Shown here: positions 7,834 through 16,331 of the stretch, piece by piece
How positions within the stretch are numbered: position 1 is the stretch's first letter
Layout of the letters: each line of letters begins with the position of its first letter
From: an uncultured Clostridia bacterium
GTDB taxonomy: Bacteria; Bacillota; Clostridia; Oscillospirales; Ruminococcaceae
Assembly: GCA_945910815.1 (NCBI GenBank)
Contig: CAMDZD010000022.1
Span: forward strand, 1 to 34,285
Reading direction: 5' to 3'
Length of the DNA stretch: 34,285 bases
Made by a program: the position numbers and the translations under genes
The notes under the pieces: model-generated
What the model was told of the DNA's origin: nothing
The model's database searches: none
The model's input: only the letters and a program-made list of their open reading frames with translations

Positions 7834-8526
7834 GTGAGCATAGTTCTTATACGTTCGGCAATACTTTATATTACTGTTATATTTGCAGTAAGGCTTATGG
7901 GAAAGCGTCAGCTCGGAGAACTTCAGCCATCGGAGCTTGTAATAACTATTCTTGTATCAAATATTGCAACTCTTGTCCTTGAAGATTTAAATATACCTCT
8001 TGCTGTCGGAATTGCTCCTGTGCTTTCGCTTGTATGTTTTGAAGTCATTATGTCATGGGTTACTCTGAAATTTCCGAAAGTACGCTGTATAGTATCCGGC
8101 AGACCTAAAATTATCATCAGTGACGGAAAAATTGACCGTGAAGTTATGAACTCTCTGCGTTATTCAATCGATGACCTTATGACTTCTTTAAGGGGAAACG
8201 ATATTTTTTCCCTTGAAGAAGTTCAGTATGCTATTGTTGAAACTACGGGAAGCCTTTCTGTAATGAAAAAACCGGCATATGATACGCCGGTAAGAAGTGA
8301 TTTGAATCTTAATCCGAAAGCCGTTGACCCTCCTCAGGTAATTATTTCAGACGGCAGACTTCTTGAAAAATCCCTTGAAACTATGAATCTTACAAAATAC
8401 TGGCTCGACCGTATTCTTAAGAAAAAACAGATTAAAATTCAGGATATATTTATAATGACTGCTGATAAAACAGGAAGCTATTATATAGTGGAAAACAATC
8501 TCAAAGGAAAGGAAAAGCCAAGATAA
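7834..8526 (+). CDS. DUF421 (YetF-like) membrane protein
   Basis: A 230-residue protein with about three membrane helices in the first 80 residues, then a cytosolic domain. The family hallmark GKRQLGELQPSELVITILVSN-like segment is at about residues 23-43, and the cytosolic part carries the duplicated pattern ending in IVSGRPKIIISDGKI and VIISDGRLLEKSLE. The start is GTG at 7834, 9 bases after GTGGGGGA. The stop is one base before the next ATG, so the two genes form a tight pair. In Bacillus and clostridia, DUF421 proteins are linked to sporulation and germination (for example YetF), but the biochemical role is not settled. Confidence 0.88.
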   Translation: MSIVLIRSAILYITVIFAVRLMGKRQLGELQPSELVITILVSNIATLVLEDLNIPLAVGIAPVLSLVCFEVIMSWVTLKFPKVRCIVSGRPKIIISDGKIDREVMNSLRYSIDDLMTSLRGNDIFSLEEVQYAIVETTGSLSVMKKPAYDTPVRSDLNLNPKAVDPPQVIISDGRLLEKSLETMNLTKYWLDRILKKKQIKIQDIFIMTADKTGSYYIVENNLKGKEKPR

Positions 8527-8527
8527 T

Positions 8528-8905
8528 ATGAAAAGAGTAATAATCAGTATATGCATACTTTCTGCAATGATAGGACTTGGAATATTTTTTAATATAAAAG
8601 TATCGTCTGAATGTAAAAAGCTTATCGGACTTGTGGAACTTGCTCAGCAAAGTATGGATTCCGGCAATACCGAAGAAGCTATTAAATATATCGGGGATTT
8701 TAAAGCCGAATGGGATTCTTTTTATAACATAGCTTTGTGTATAGTAAGGGGTGACAAGCTATCCGAAATTGATAACTGCTATATAAGAATAGTCCCTCTT
8801 ATCGAATCAGATAATGATGAGTTTTCAGCGGAACTTTCCGAACTCAAAAATATGCTGATTCGGACAAGAGAGAGTGAATTTCCTACAATATTAAATATAT
8901 TATAA
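8528..8905 (+). CDS. DUF4363 family protein, partner of DUF421
   Basis: A 125-residue protein with one N-terminal membrane helix (about 3-24) and a helical extracytoplasmic domain rich in acidic residues. It begins one base after the DUF421 stop and has its ribosome site (GGAAAGGAAAAG) inside the preceding gene. DUF4363 genes commonly follow DUF421 genes in spore-forming Bacillota, and the helix-then-ExxW pattern (FKAEWDSFYNIA) fits that family. It ends tail to tail with dusB: its TAA (8903-8905) lies within the last coding bases of dusB, with no terminator between them. Confidence 0.8.
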   Translation: MKRVIISICILSAMIGLGIFFNIKVSSECKKLIGLVELAQQSMDSGNTEEAIKYIGDFKAEWDSFYNIALCIVRGDKLSEIDNCYIRIVPLIESDNDEFSAELSELKNMLIRTRESEFPTILNIL

Positions 8906-9889
8906 AGAATGTTTTTTCTGAACTTCTGAAAATTCTTCTGCAAGCTGTACAGCCTGTGCATAGGATTCAAGCGAATAGCATTTCGCTCTGAATTTTGCCG
9001 AACCATAATATCCATTCATATACCATGCCGAAATTTTTCTTGCCTCACGTATTGCAATATTTTCCGGCTTTTCGCTGAATTTCAGTATAAGCCGTATATG
9101 TTCAAGCATTATCTGCATTTTGTATTCAGGAGAGGGCGGAATATATTCTCTGCCCTCAGAATATGCTTTTATTTCATCGAATATAAAAGGATTTCCATAG
9201 CTTGCACGTCCTGTCATAACAAGGTCACAGCCAGTTTTTTCGTACATATCAAGACAGGATTGCAAATCCTTTACATCTCCGTTGCCTATAACCGGAATTG
9301 ATACGTTTTTTTTGACTTCCGAAATTATATTCCAGTCGGCTTCACCGCTGTAAAACTGTTCACGTGTTCTTCCGTGGACAGCTATTGCGGAAACTCCTGC
9401 GGATTCCATAGCCTTTGCAAATTCGACCGCATTTTTTGAATTATTATCCCACCCACTGCGGAATTTTACCGTAACAGGAATTTTTGATGTTTTAACAGCA
9501 GATTCCGCAACCGAAAATGCAGTTTTAATATCTTTCATCAGTGCCGAACCGCAACCGATATTTACTACTTTCGGTACGGGACAGCCCATATTTATATCGA
9601 TTATATCGGGATTAAATCCGCTTACGATTTCGACTGCACGTGATATAAATTCGGGTTCAGAACCAAAGATTTGTATTGCCATAGGTCTTTCAGAATCCGT
9701 GACTGTGCAAAGCTCCTTGGTTTTGCGGTCGCTGTAACACAGACCTTTTGCGGATACCATTTCACTGACAACATAAGAAGCTCCGAATCTTCTGCAAATC
9801 GTTCTGTATGCACGGTCTGCAACGCTTGCCATAGGAGCTAAAGCACAGGTTTTTTCAATACTTACGTTTCCTATTTTAATATACTGCAT
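8900..9889 (-). CDS. dusB: tRNA-dihydrouridine synthase, DusB type
   Basis: A 329-residue flavoenzyme that reduces uridines in the tRNA D-loop with FMN and NADPH. It is a TIM barrel with the family marks LAPMASVADRAYR, the loop INMGCPVPKVVNIGCGSAL with the catalytic Cys at 103, VTVKFRSGWD, AVHGRTREQFYSG and GNGDV, then a C-terminal helical tRNA-binding domain. It is the last gene of the polA operon; its ATG is 2 bases after the gtrA stop. No terminator separates its end from the convergent DUF4363 gene, so antisense overlap of the two transcripts is likely. Confidence 0.93.
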   Translation of the reverse strand: MQYIKIGNVSIEKTCALAPMASVADRAYRTICRRFGASYVVSEMVSAKGLCYSDRKTKELCTVTDSERPMAIQIFGSEPEFISRAVEIVSGFNPDIIDINMGCPVPKVVNIGCGSALMKDIKTAFSVAESAVKTSKIPVTVKFRSGWDNNSKNAVEFAKAMESAGVSAIAVHGRTREQFYSGEADWNIISEVKKNVSIPVIGNGDVKDLQSCLDMYEKTGCDLVMTGRASYGNPFIFDEIKAYSEGREYIPPSPEYKMQIMLEHIRLILKFSEKPENIAIREARKISAWYMNGYYGSAKFRAKCYSLESYAQAVQLAEEFSEVQKKHSL

Positions 9890-9891
9890 AT

Positions 9892-10365
9892 TTATTTCTT
9901 TTCCTTAAATACAAATATCTTGCTTATTATGTAATTAAGTATAAGCACTACTACATTTGCGGTTATTTTTGTAACCCAGTAGTTTATACCAATAAGTGAA
10001 TATCCGAGCCACATCATTACAGCTTCAACTATAAGAGTGAAAACTCGTCCGCCATAGAATGATACAGCCTCCGCAAAAATTTCCTTTGCATTTTCCGCAT
10101 GTGATTCAAATACCCATATTCTGTTTGTGACATATGCAAATGTTACGGCACAAATCCACGATACAACTGTACTTCCCGTACTTACTATTCCGTCACCGAA
10201 TCCGGCATTTTCAAGCAATGCTTTTGAAATTCCCGCTGTCACAAAGCTTACTGCGGTGGTAAGAACACCGAATATAAGATACAGCCATTTTTCTTCGTAT
10301 TTATAGTAGATATCCTGCAAGGGCTTGGGAAGAATACCTACGCACATTTTTATAAATTTATCCAT
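9892..10365 (-). CDS. GtrA-like membrane protein
   Basis: A 157-residue protein with four membrane helices and the GtrA family pattern (LIFGVLTTAVSF near the N-terminus, NRIWVF in the middle, ISKIFVFKEK at the C-terminus). Family members are thought to help move lipid-linked sugars across the membrane for cell-surface polysaccharide or teichoic acid glycosylation. No glycosyltransferase is adjacent here. It lies 13 bases after tsaD with the ribosome site AAAGGA overlapping the tsaD end, so it is part of the polA-dusB operon by position only. Confidence 0.85.
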   Translation of the reverse strand: MDKFIKMCVGILPKPLQDIYYKYEEKWLYLIFGVLTTAVSFVTAGISKALLENAGFGDGIVSTGSTVVSWICAVTFAYVTNRIWVFESHAENAKEIFAEAVSFYGGRVFTLIVEAVMMWLGYSLIGINYWVTKITANVVVLILNYIISKIFVFKEKK

Positions 10366-10378
10366 TTTAAAAATCCTT

Positions 10379-11395
10379 TCAGAAAGTTATATTGTCAATC
10401 GGCATAGTAGCATAAGCATTAAGGGATTCATCGGCAGTAATTCCGGCAATATAGTTGTAATATCCCTGACTTGCAATCATAGCTCCGTTGTCTCCGCAGA
10501 GATTTAATTTAGGCATATAGAATTTATATCCCCTTTTAGTACATTCGGATTCAAATGCGGAACGTACTCCCGAATTTGCCGAAACTCCTCCGGCAAGAGC
10601 AATTTTTTTATATCCGAAATCTTCAGATGCTTTCATAGTTTTCTGAACCAGAATTTCCGCAATAGTATGCTGTATGCTTGCAGAGAGATTATTTTTGTTT
10701 ATCTCAATGCCTTTTTGCTTTGCGTTGTGTACAAGATTTACAACGGAAGTTTTAAGCCCCGAAAAGCTGAAATCGTATTCACTTCCTGCAACTTTCGGGT
10801 GTGGTAATTTGTAGGCATTGAAATTGCCGTTCTGTGATGCGTGGTCAATATGTATTCCGCCGGGGTATGGAAATCCCATAGCTCTTGCACATTTATCAAA
10901 ACATTCTCCGGAAGCGTCATCACGTGTTCTTCCTATGACTTTAAATTCCGTATATGATTTTACTTCAATAATATGGCTGTGACCTCCGCTTGCCACAAGA
11001 CATAAATAAGGCGGTTCAAGTTCGGGATATGTGAGATAATTGGTCGCAATATGTCCCGATATGTGATGTACCGGAACTAATGGTTTTCCTGTGGACATTG
11101 CAAGACCTTTTGCAAAGCTTACTCCGACAAGTAATGCTCCTATAAGTCCGGGGGAATATGTAACAGCTATTGCGTCCATATCTCCGAGAGATTTTCCGGA
11201 ATCCTCAAGAGCTTTTTCGAGTACGGGAAGTATGTTTTCACAGTGACGGCGTGACGCAATTTCCGGAACTACTCCGCCATATTTTTTATGTTCTTCAATC
11301 TGCGTTGAAACTACGGACGAAAGAATTTCCCGTCCGTCTCTTACTACGCTTATTGCTGTTTCATCGCATGAGCTTTCAATTCCAAGTATAAGCAT
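10379..11395 (-). CDS. tsaD: tRNA N6-adenosine threonylcarbamoyltransferase
   Basis: A 338-residue cytoplasmic enzyme that transfers threonylcarbamoyl to A37 of ANN-decoding tRNAs, working with TsaB and TsaE. It shows ASKHA-fold motifs: GIESSCDETA at the start, the metal-binding HHISGH (residues 110-115), LVASGGHSHI, the DDASGECFDK box and ALAGGVSANSGVR. Its ATG shares one base with the rimI stop (TAATG), so translation is coupled. rimI next to tsaD is a common arrangement; the usual tsaB and tsaE are not in this cluster. Confidence 0.96.
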   Translation of the reverse strand: MLILGIESSCDETAISVVRDGREILSSVVSTQIEEHKKYGGVVPEIASRRHCENILPVLEKALEDSGKSLGDMDAIAVTYSPGLIGALLVGVSFAKGLAMSTGKPLVPVHHISGHIATNYLTYPELEPPYLCLVASGGHSHIIEVKSYTEFKVIGRTRDDASGECFDKCARAMGFPYPGGIHIDHASQNGNFNAYKLPHPKVAGSEYDFSFSGLKTSVVNLVHNAKQKGIEINKNNLSASIQHTIAEILVQKTMKASEDFGYKKIALAGGVSANSGVRSAFESECTKRGYKFYMPKLNLCGDNGAMIASQGYYNYIAGITADESLNAYATMPIDNITF

Positions 11396-11850
11396 TATTT
11401 ATTGATACCAGCTTTCTTTTTCATTATTACAGCGTTTTCAGTCGGATTTGAATAGAATCGTTTTCTGACCGAAATTTTTTCAAATCCTGATTTAATATAA
11501 AGATTTATTGCACTCTGATTTGATTCCCTTACTTCAAGGAAAATATCCTCTGTATCTTCGGGAATCATTTTTTCAAATTCGGATATAAGTAATGTTGCGT
11601 ATCCTTTTCGGCGGTATTCGGGAAGTACTGCAACATTTGTAATATCAGCCTCCCCGATTGCTGTATAAGCCGTGAGAAGTGCGGAAACTGTTCCGTTATC
11701 CTCCTGAATATAAAGAACTATTCCGTTATCTTTCAGTGATTCCGATTTGAAACTTTCGGCAGACCAGCCGTCCGGAATGCATATTTTTTCAGTATCGGCA
11801 AGCCTTGTATATATATATTCGGGAGTATTTTTATCAGCCCTTAGCATCAT
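11395..11850 (-). CDS. rimI: GNAT acetyltransferase, ribosomal-protein-alanine N-acetyltransferase type
   Basis: A 151-residue GNAT protein. Acetyl-CoA binding is marked by VLPEYRRKGYATLLI (about 80-94), followed by LEVRESNQSAINLYIKSGF and a C-terminal RKRFY..PTENAVIM, the RimI pattern. Placement immediately before tsaD supports RimI over other GNATs. The gene overlaps the end of polA by 17 bases, and its ribosome site (a G-rich run on the minus strand near 11860) lies inside polA. Two ATGs in tandem (11850 and 11847) are both possible starts. Confidence 0.85.
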   Translation of the reverse strand: MMLRADKNTPEYIYTRLADTEKICIPDGWSAESFKSESLKDNGIVLYIQEDNGTVSALLTAYTAIGEADITNVAVLPEYRRKGYATLLISEFEKMIPEDTEDIFLEVRESNQSAINLYIKSGFEKISVRKRFYSNPTENAVIMKKKAGINK

Positions 11851-14347
11851 ACCAGCTTGCCCCCCTGTTTACATCTGCTATAAGCGGAACTCTCATTTTA
11901 TATACATCAGTCATTTCATCGTGGAGAATTTCCGATGCACGTTTGCTGTCCTTTTCATCGGATTCAACTATAAGCTCATCGTGAACCTGTAATATAAGAT
12001 GTGCATTGAGATTTTCTTCCTTGAATTTTCTGTATACATTAATCATAGCCATTTTAATCAAATCGGCGGAAGTTCCCTGTATCGGAGTATTCATGGCGAT
12101 TCTTTTTCCGTCAGCCTTGATTTTCTTGTTTGATGATTTAAGCTCCGGAATATGTCTTTTTCTTCCGAACATTGTTGAAACTGTTCCCGATTTTTCTGCA
12201 TTTTCAACGGTTCTTGTCATAAATTCCTTTACTTTGGGGTATTTTTTCATATACTGGTCAATATATTCCTGAGCCTTTTCAAGAGTTGTATTTATATCCT
12301 TTGAAAGCGAAAAAGCTCCGATTCCATAAATGATTCCGAAATTTACCGCTTTTGCGGAGCTTCTCATTTCGGGAGTAACCATTATTGGCGGAACGTCAAA
12401 AACCTGCGATGCCGTTGCAGTGTGAATATCTTCACCGCTTTTAAATGCTTTTATCATATTTTCGTCATTGCAGAGATGTGCCGTAACACGTAATTCAATC
12501 TGACTGTAATCAGCGTCAAGGAGTATTTTTCCAGAATCCGCTACAAAGAATTTTCTCATATTTCTGCCGAGTTCGGTTCTTACGGGAATATTCTGCATAT
12601 TTGGTTCAGTCGATGAAATTCTTCCTGTACGTGTTTCAGTCTGTTTAAAACATGTGTGGATTCTTCCGTCAGCCGATACAGTTTTTAAAAGCCCGTCAAC
12701 ATATGTTGATTTTAATTTTGTGTATTGTCTGTATTTAAGAACATTTCCGATAATAGGATTACTGCTTTTTAGTTCCTCTAAAACATCGGCATTTGTGGAA
12801 TATCCTGTTTTAGTTTTCTTGATTGGAGGGAGTTTAAGCTCATCAAAGAGAACTGTTCCGAGCTGTTTCGGAGAAAGTATATTGAATTTATGACCTGCAT
12901 CGTCATAAATCATCTGACCTGTTTCTTCTATAAGTTCATCAAGCGTTATTCCGAAATCCTTAATTCCCTGCTGATTGACCTTTACTCCGTAATATTCCAT
13001 AGAGGCAAGAACTTCTGTAAGCGGGAGTTCTATATCATTCAGCAGAGATGTCATATTTTCCTTTTCAATAAGATTATTCAGCTTTTCGGAAAGATTTTTG
13101 AGTGAGAGCAGATTTCCGTTTTCACCGTCATAATAGTGAACATTGTATTTTCTGCAAAGAGTTTCCGTATTGTAATCTGAAAGTGATGAATCAAGCAGAT
13201 AACCGCATATTTCAGTATCGCATATAATATTCCTGCATGTTTTTCCGTGACTGAAAGCGTATTTATAATGCGGTTTTGCTCCTGATGTGATTTTTTTACA
13301 TTCTCCCGAAAGAAATTCAAGAATTGTATCAGTATTTTCAGTGATATATATTTTGTTGCCGTCACGGATTTTCAGTGTTTTTCCGTCAAATATATACGAA
13401 CATTCGCCGATATTTTTTATTAATGAAAAATCACTGATATTTACTGTTTCGGAAATTATTTCTTCATATTCGGGAGTTTCTGAATCTGATTCAGTAAGAT
13501 TTAGCTTTTCAATAAGCTTTTGCATTTCAAGTTCATTCAGAAATTTATACAGTTCGGAGCTGTTCATATTTCCGATTTTGTAGTTTTCGGGATTTTCGTC
13601 AATCGGTACATCGCATTTGACAGTAGCAAGCCACTTGCTTTCCAGTGCCGAATTTTTACCGTTTTCAAGTTTTGTTTTTACGCTTTTTGAAATATCCGCA
13701 TTGTCGAGATTTGCATACAGATTTTCAACTGTTGAAAATTCTTTTATAAGCGTTGTTGCAGTTTTTTCGCCTATCCCTGCAACTCCCTTTATATTATCCG
13801 AACTGTCTCCCATAAGTGCCTTTAAATCAATCATATTTATGGGTTCAAAGCCGTAATCTTCAAGAAATTTTTCACGGTTATATATTATTGCATCTTTATT
13901 TGTTGCAAGCCTTACAGTTGTTTTATCATTGATAAGCTGAAGGCTGTCACGGTCTCCCGTAAGGATATGACATTCATGATTGTTTTTTGAAAATATCTTT
14001 GAAAGCGTTCCGAGAATATCATCAGCTTCAAAGCCTTCACATTCAAGAATTTTTATTCCCATAAGCGTAAGGAGATTTTTTATAAGTGGCATTTGCTGAA
14101 ACAATTCGTCAGGCATACCTTTTCTGTTAGCTTTGTATGTTGATACAGCTTTATGTCTGAATGTCGGTGCATGCATATCAAACGCTACCGCTACACAGTC
14201 AGGTTTTATGACATCAAAATTCTTGAAATATACATTCATAAATCCGAATACCGCATTTGTAGGTACTCCGTCTTTATTCGATAATGCCCTTATAGCATAA
14301 AATGCACGGTTAAGTATACTGTTTCCGTCAATTGCAAGCAGTTTCAA
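11834..14347 (-). CDS. polA: DNA polymerase I
   Basis: An 837-residue repair and Okazaki-fragment polymerase. The 5'-3' exonuclease domain (about 1-290) has LLAIDGNSILNRAFYA, AFD, FEADDILGTL, GDRDSLQL and GDSSDNIKGVAGIGEKTA. The middle domain (about 290-440) lacks the DxE proofreading motif, so 3'-5' exonuclease activity is probably absent, as in many Gram-positive Pol I enzymes. The polymerase domain has motif A (DADYSQIELR), motif B (RSSAKAVNFGIIYG) and motif C (QVHDE, His about 789). The start is TTG at 14347 (MKLLAIDG), 8 bases after AAAGGAAG; upstream in-frame codons add residues not found in Pol I. It heads the operon polA-rimI-tsaD-gtrA-dusB. Confidence 0.95.
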   Translation of the reverse strand: MKLLAIDGNSILNRAFYAIRALSNKDGVPTNAVFGFMNVYFKNFDVIKPDCVAVAFDMHAPTFRHKAVSTYKANRKGMPDELFQQMPLIKNLLTLMGIKILECEGFEADDILGTLSKIFSKNNHECHILTGDRDSLQLINDKTTVRLATNKDAIIYNREKFLEDYGFEPINMIDLKALMGDSSDNIKGVAGIGEKTATTLIKEFSTVENLYANLDNADISKSVKTKLENGKNSALESKWLATVKCDVPIDENPENYKIGNMNSSELYKFLNELEMQKLIEKLNLTESDSETPEYEEIISETVNISDFSLIKNIGECSYIFDGKTLKIRDGNKIYITENTDTILEFLSGECKKITSGAKPHYKYAFSHGKTCRNIICDTEICGYLLDSSLSDYNTETLCRKYNVHYYDGENGNLLSLKNLSEKLNNLIEKENMTSLLNDIELPLTEVLASMEYYGVKVNQQGIKDFGITLDELIEETGQMIYDDAGHKFNILSPKQLGTVLFDELKLPPIKKTKTGYSTNADVLEELKSSNPIIGNVLKYRQYTKLKSTYVDGLLKTVSADGRIHTCFKQTETRTGRISSTEPNMQNIPVRTELGRNMRKFFVADSGKILLDADYSQIELRVTAHLCNDENMIKAFKSGEDIHTATASQVFDVPPIMVTPEMRSSAKAVNFGIIYGIGAFSLSKDINTTLEKAQEYIDQYMKKYPKVKEFMTRTVENAEKSGTVSTMFGRKRHIPELKSSNKKIKADGKRIAMNTPIQGTSADLIKMAMINVYRKFKEENLNAHLILQVHDELIVESDEKDSKRASEILHDEMTDVYKMRVPLIADVNRGASWYDAKG

Positions 14348-14416
14348 TAAAATCACTTCCTTTATGATTATTAATGATATTATATCACATGAAAGCAAAA
14401 AAATCAACTTATATGC

Positions 14417-14445
14417 TTTACTTGAAGAAAAATATATGATATAAT
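14417..14445 (+). promoter_or_regulatory. Promoter for the first CPBP protease gene
   Basis: TTTACT (14417-14422), a 17-base spacer and TATAAT (14440-14445) with an extended TGA. The predicted start near 14452 almost touches the ribosome site GGGAGG (14454-14459), so the mRNA leader would be very short. Confidence 0.6.
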
Positions 14446-14468
14446 ATTGTTCAGGGAGGCGATGTTTT

Positions 14469-15641
14469 TTGAACGAAAATATTTCCGCAGAACAGTATAT
14501 TTCTGAAATACAGGCTCTTAATCAGAAGCTTAATACTGCTGAACAGCAGATTATGGAATCAGCATTTATTGATAAAAAAAATCCTTTTGAAAATCCTACT
14601 GAATACCGCCATTATAATTCCGATTACGGAAAAATTGAGCCGGAAATAAAAAAGCCTTTTTATAAATTTCCGCTTGACCCTGATTATTCTGAAAGGCGAA
14701 ATATAAAAAGATTTTATAATATAACAGGCATGCAGTTAATACTTCATATTGTAACATCGCAGATTATGATGTATCTGCTGAGTTTTATATTAATGACGTT
14801 TTTGCAGTTCCTTAATCCGGAAAAGTCATATTCTGATTTGTCGGAATATTTTTATGCAACGGTTTCTGCTCCTGCAAATATGCTTGTATTTCTTATATGC
14901 AATGTAGCTTTTGCATGTCTTGGACTGAAAATGTCGGGGACTTCTCCGTCATCGCTTGTAAAAACACAGGATTTTACACTTTTCAAGGCTGTTGCATATC
15001 TTTTTATAGTTTTCTTTCTGAATGATATTTCATCAGTAATAACATCTTTTATATCAGATATTATGAATCAGTGCGGACTTCAGATGTATAACATCAATGA
15101 TTATACGAATTATCAAAGTACTCCTGCAAAAATTTCCGATTTTATATATGGAGTTCTTGTTGCTCCCGTAACCGAAGAATTTTTTTACAGAGGAATGGTT
15201 CTTAAAAATCTCTCAAAGGCAAGCCAGAGATGCGGTATATTTATGAGTGCATTGATTTTCGGTCTTATGCATATGACTGTTCCTCAGATTGTACTCGGAT
15301 TTATTATGGGAATATTCCTTGCACATATCACTATAAAGCATAATTCAATAATTCCTGCAATAATTGCACATTCCTTTAATAATTCACTTGGATATATATT
15401 AAGTCTGCTCGGAAATGCAACTTCTGATTTTGGAATAATTATTGCCAATTCAGTTTATTATGTAATGTTAATGTTCGGACTCTTTGCATTGATTGGCTTT
15501 AAAATGACAAATAAACTTCCCCATGATACTCCTCACCAGTCAAGGAGAGGGATTCAGCTTGTATTCCTTTCAGTTCCTGTGATTATTGCAGTAGTATATT
15601 ACATACTGAAAACAATAAGCTATATTCTTAGAATATCCTGA
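14469..15641 (+). CDS. CPBP-family intramembrane metalloprotease
   Basis: A 390-residue polytopic membrane protein. Residues 1-90 are hydrophilic, with a short helical coiled-coil-like start, and lie before the first membrane helix. The CPBP (CAAX protease/bacteriocin processing, PF02517) motifs are EEFFYRGMVL (glutamates at 236-237), FGLMHMT, and a late IIPAIIAHSFNN with the conserved His and Asn. The start is TTG at 14469, with GGGAGG about 9 bases upstream; no in-frame ATG fits better. It is monocistronic between its promoter and a terminator. The substrate is unknown; no bacteriocin genes are near. Confidence 0.87.
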   Translation: MNENISAEQYISEIQALNQKLNTAEQQIMESAFIDKKNPFENPTEYRHYNSDYGKIEPEIKKPFYKFPLDPDYSERRNIKRFYNITGMQLILHIVTSQIMMYLLSFILMTFLQFLNPEKSYSDLSEYFYATVSAPANMLVFLICNVAFACLGLKMSGTSPSSLVKTQDFTLFKAVAYLFIVFFLNDISSVITSFISDIMNQCGLQMYNINDYTNYQSTPAKISDFIYGVLVAPVTEEFFYRGMVLKNLSKASQRCGIFMSALIFGLMHMTVPQIVLGFIMGIFLAHITIKHNSIIPAIIAHSFNNSLGYILSLLGNATSDFGIIIANSVYYVMLMFGLFALIGFKMTNKLPHDTPHQSRRGIQLVFLSVPVIIAVVYYILKTISYILRIS

Positions 15642-15645
15642 ACTG

Positions 15646-15673
15646 TCCTCCGCCTATATGCGGAGGATTTTTT
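15646..15673 (+). terminator. Rho-independent terminator of the CPBP gene
   Basis: TCCTCCGC (15646-15653) pairs with GCGGAGGA (15660-15667) around CTATAT, followed by TTTTTT. Confidence 0.88.
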
Positions 15674-15680
15674 GTCCGGC

Positions 15681-15710
15681 TTATAAAAAATCCCCGTTTC
15701 TGAAACGGGG
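15681..15710 (-). terminator. Rho-independent terminator of the NUDIX gene
   Basis: CCCCGTTT (15692-15699) pairs with AAACGGGG (15703-15710) around a 3-base loop. On the minus strand the stem is followed by ATTTTTTATAA. It lies 15 bases beyond the NUDIX stop codon. Confidence 0.88.
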
Positions 15711-15725
15711 GGAAAACTTCTTTTA

Positions 15726-16139
15726 TTATCGTCTTTCCTTGATAGCGGTCTTAGCTTTTGCAACAATAGTTTTGTCATTTTCATAGGTAAGGAGATTTAC
15801 AGCATGGGCGAGGTCTACCCATCTTATTTCAGCAATTTCTCCTTCCTGAGGGACAAAATTCACATTTCTTGCCTTTGCGAGAAAATAGACAACAACCTTG
15901 ACAGTATCACGTCTTGGAGAGTAGGTAACAGTTTCACGGAAAGTCGGGTCAATCATAACATCAATAGAAGTTTCCTCTTTTATTTCACGCTTAGCCGTTT
16001 CAGTTTCAGTTTCATCAGGTTCAACATGCCCTTTAGGAAAAGACCAGTGACCGCTGTTAATATGCTTAATAAGAAGTATCTCAATATTTCCATGAAATCT
16101 TCTGTATACTATTGCACCGCATGATTTTTCATGAAGCAT
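15726..16139 (-). CDS. NUDIX hydrolase
   Basis: A 137-residue single-domain hydrolase of nucleoside diphosphates linked to another moiety. The Nudix box spans residues 37-59 (G, E43, REIKEETSI) with all catalytic glutamates, though the usual Gly near its end is Ser58. The order LHEKSCGAIVYRR, SFPKGHVE and late EIRWVDLAHA resembles bacterial Ap4A-hydrolase-type enzymes, which is a likely but not proven activity. It is monocistronic, with the ribosome site AAAGGAG about 8 bases before the ATG and its own promoter and terminator. Confidence 0.9.
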   Translation of the reverse strand: MLHEKSCGAIVYRRFHGNIEILLIKHINSGHWSFPKGHVEPDETETETAKREIKEETSIDVMIDPTFRETVTYSPRRDTVKVVVYFLAKARNVNFVPQEGEIAEIRWVDLAHAVNLLTYENDKTIVAKAKTAIKERR

Positions 16140-16182
16140 AAAAGGACTCCTTTCTCAAAGAATAAGTATTATCATCAGAAAT

Positions 16183-16211
16183 ATTATATCATATTTTGTT
16201 GAATTTGTCCA
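16183..16211 (-). promoter_or_regulatory. Promoter for the NUDIX gene
   Basis: On the minus strand, TGGACA (16211-16206), a 17-base spacer and TATAAT (16188-16183) with extended TGA. Confidence 0.65.
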
Positions 16212-16281
16212 TAACTTTTTGAATTTTCTTTGCAGTGTTGGTAAAAAGTGTTAAGAAAAACAGCGGAAGAAACGGTATTTC

Positions 16282-16308
16282 ACAAAAAAAGCCCGCCAGA
16301 AGGCGGGC
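16282..16308 (-). terminator. Rho-independent terminator of the PEP carboxykinase gene
   Basis: GCCCGCC (16291-16297) pairs with GGCGGGC (16302-16308) around AGAA. On the minus strand seven T follow. It is 24 bases past the stop codon. Confidence 0.92.
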
Positions 16309-16331
16309 AGATGATTTTAAATTAACAGAAA

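Noticed and set aside
14348..14407. N-terminal extension of polA to an upstream ATG
   Set aside because: Pol I starts with a KLLAIDGNS-like segment; the TTG at 14347 has an ideal ribosome site, and the extension would encode hydrophobic residues foreign to the family.
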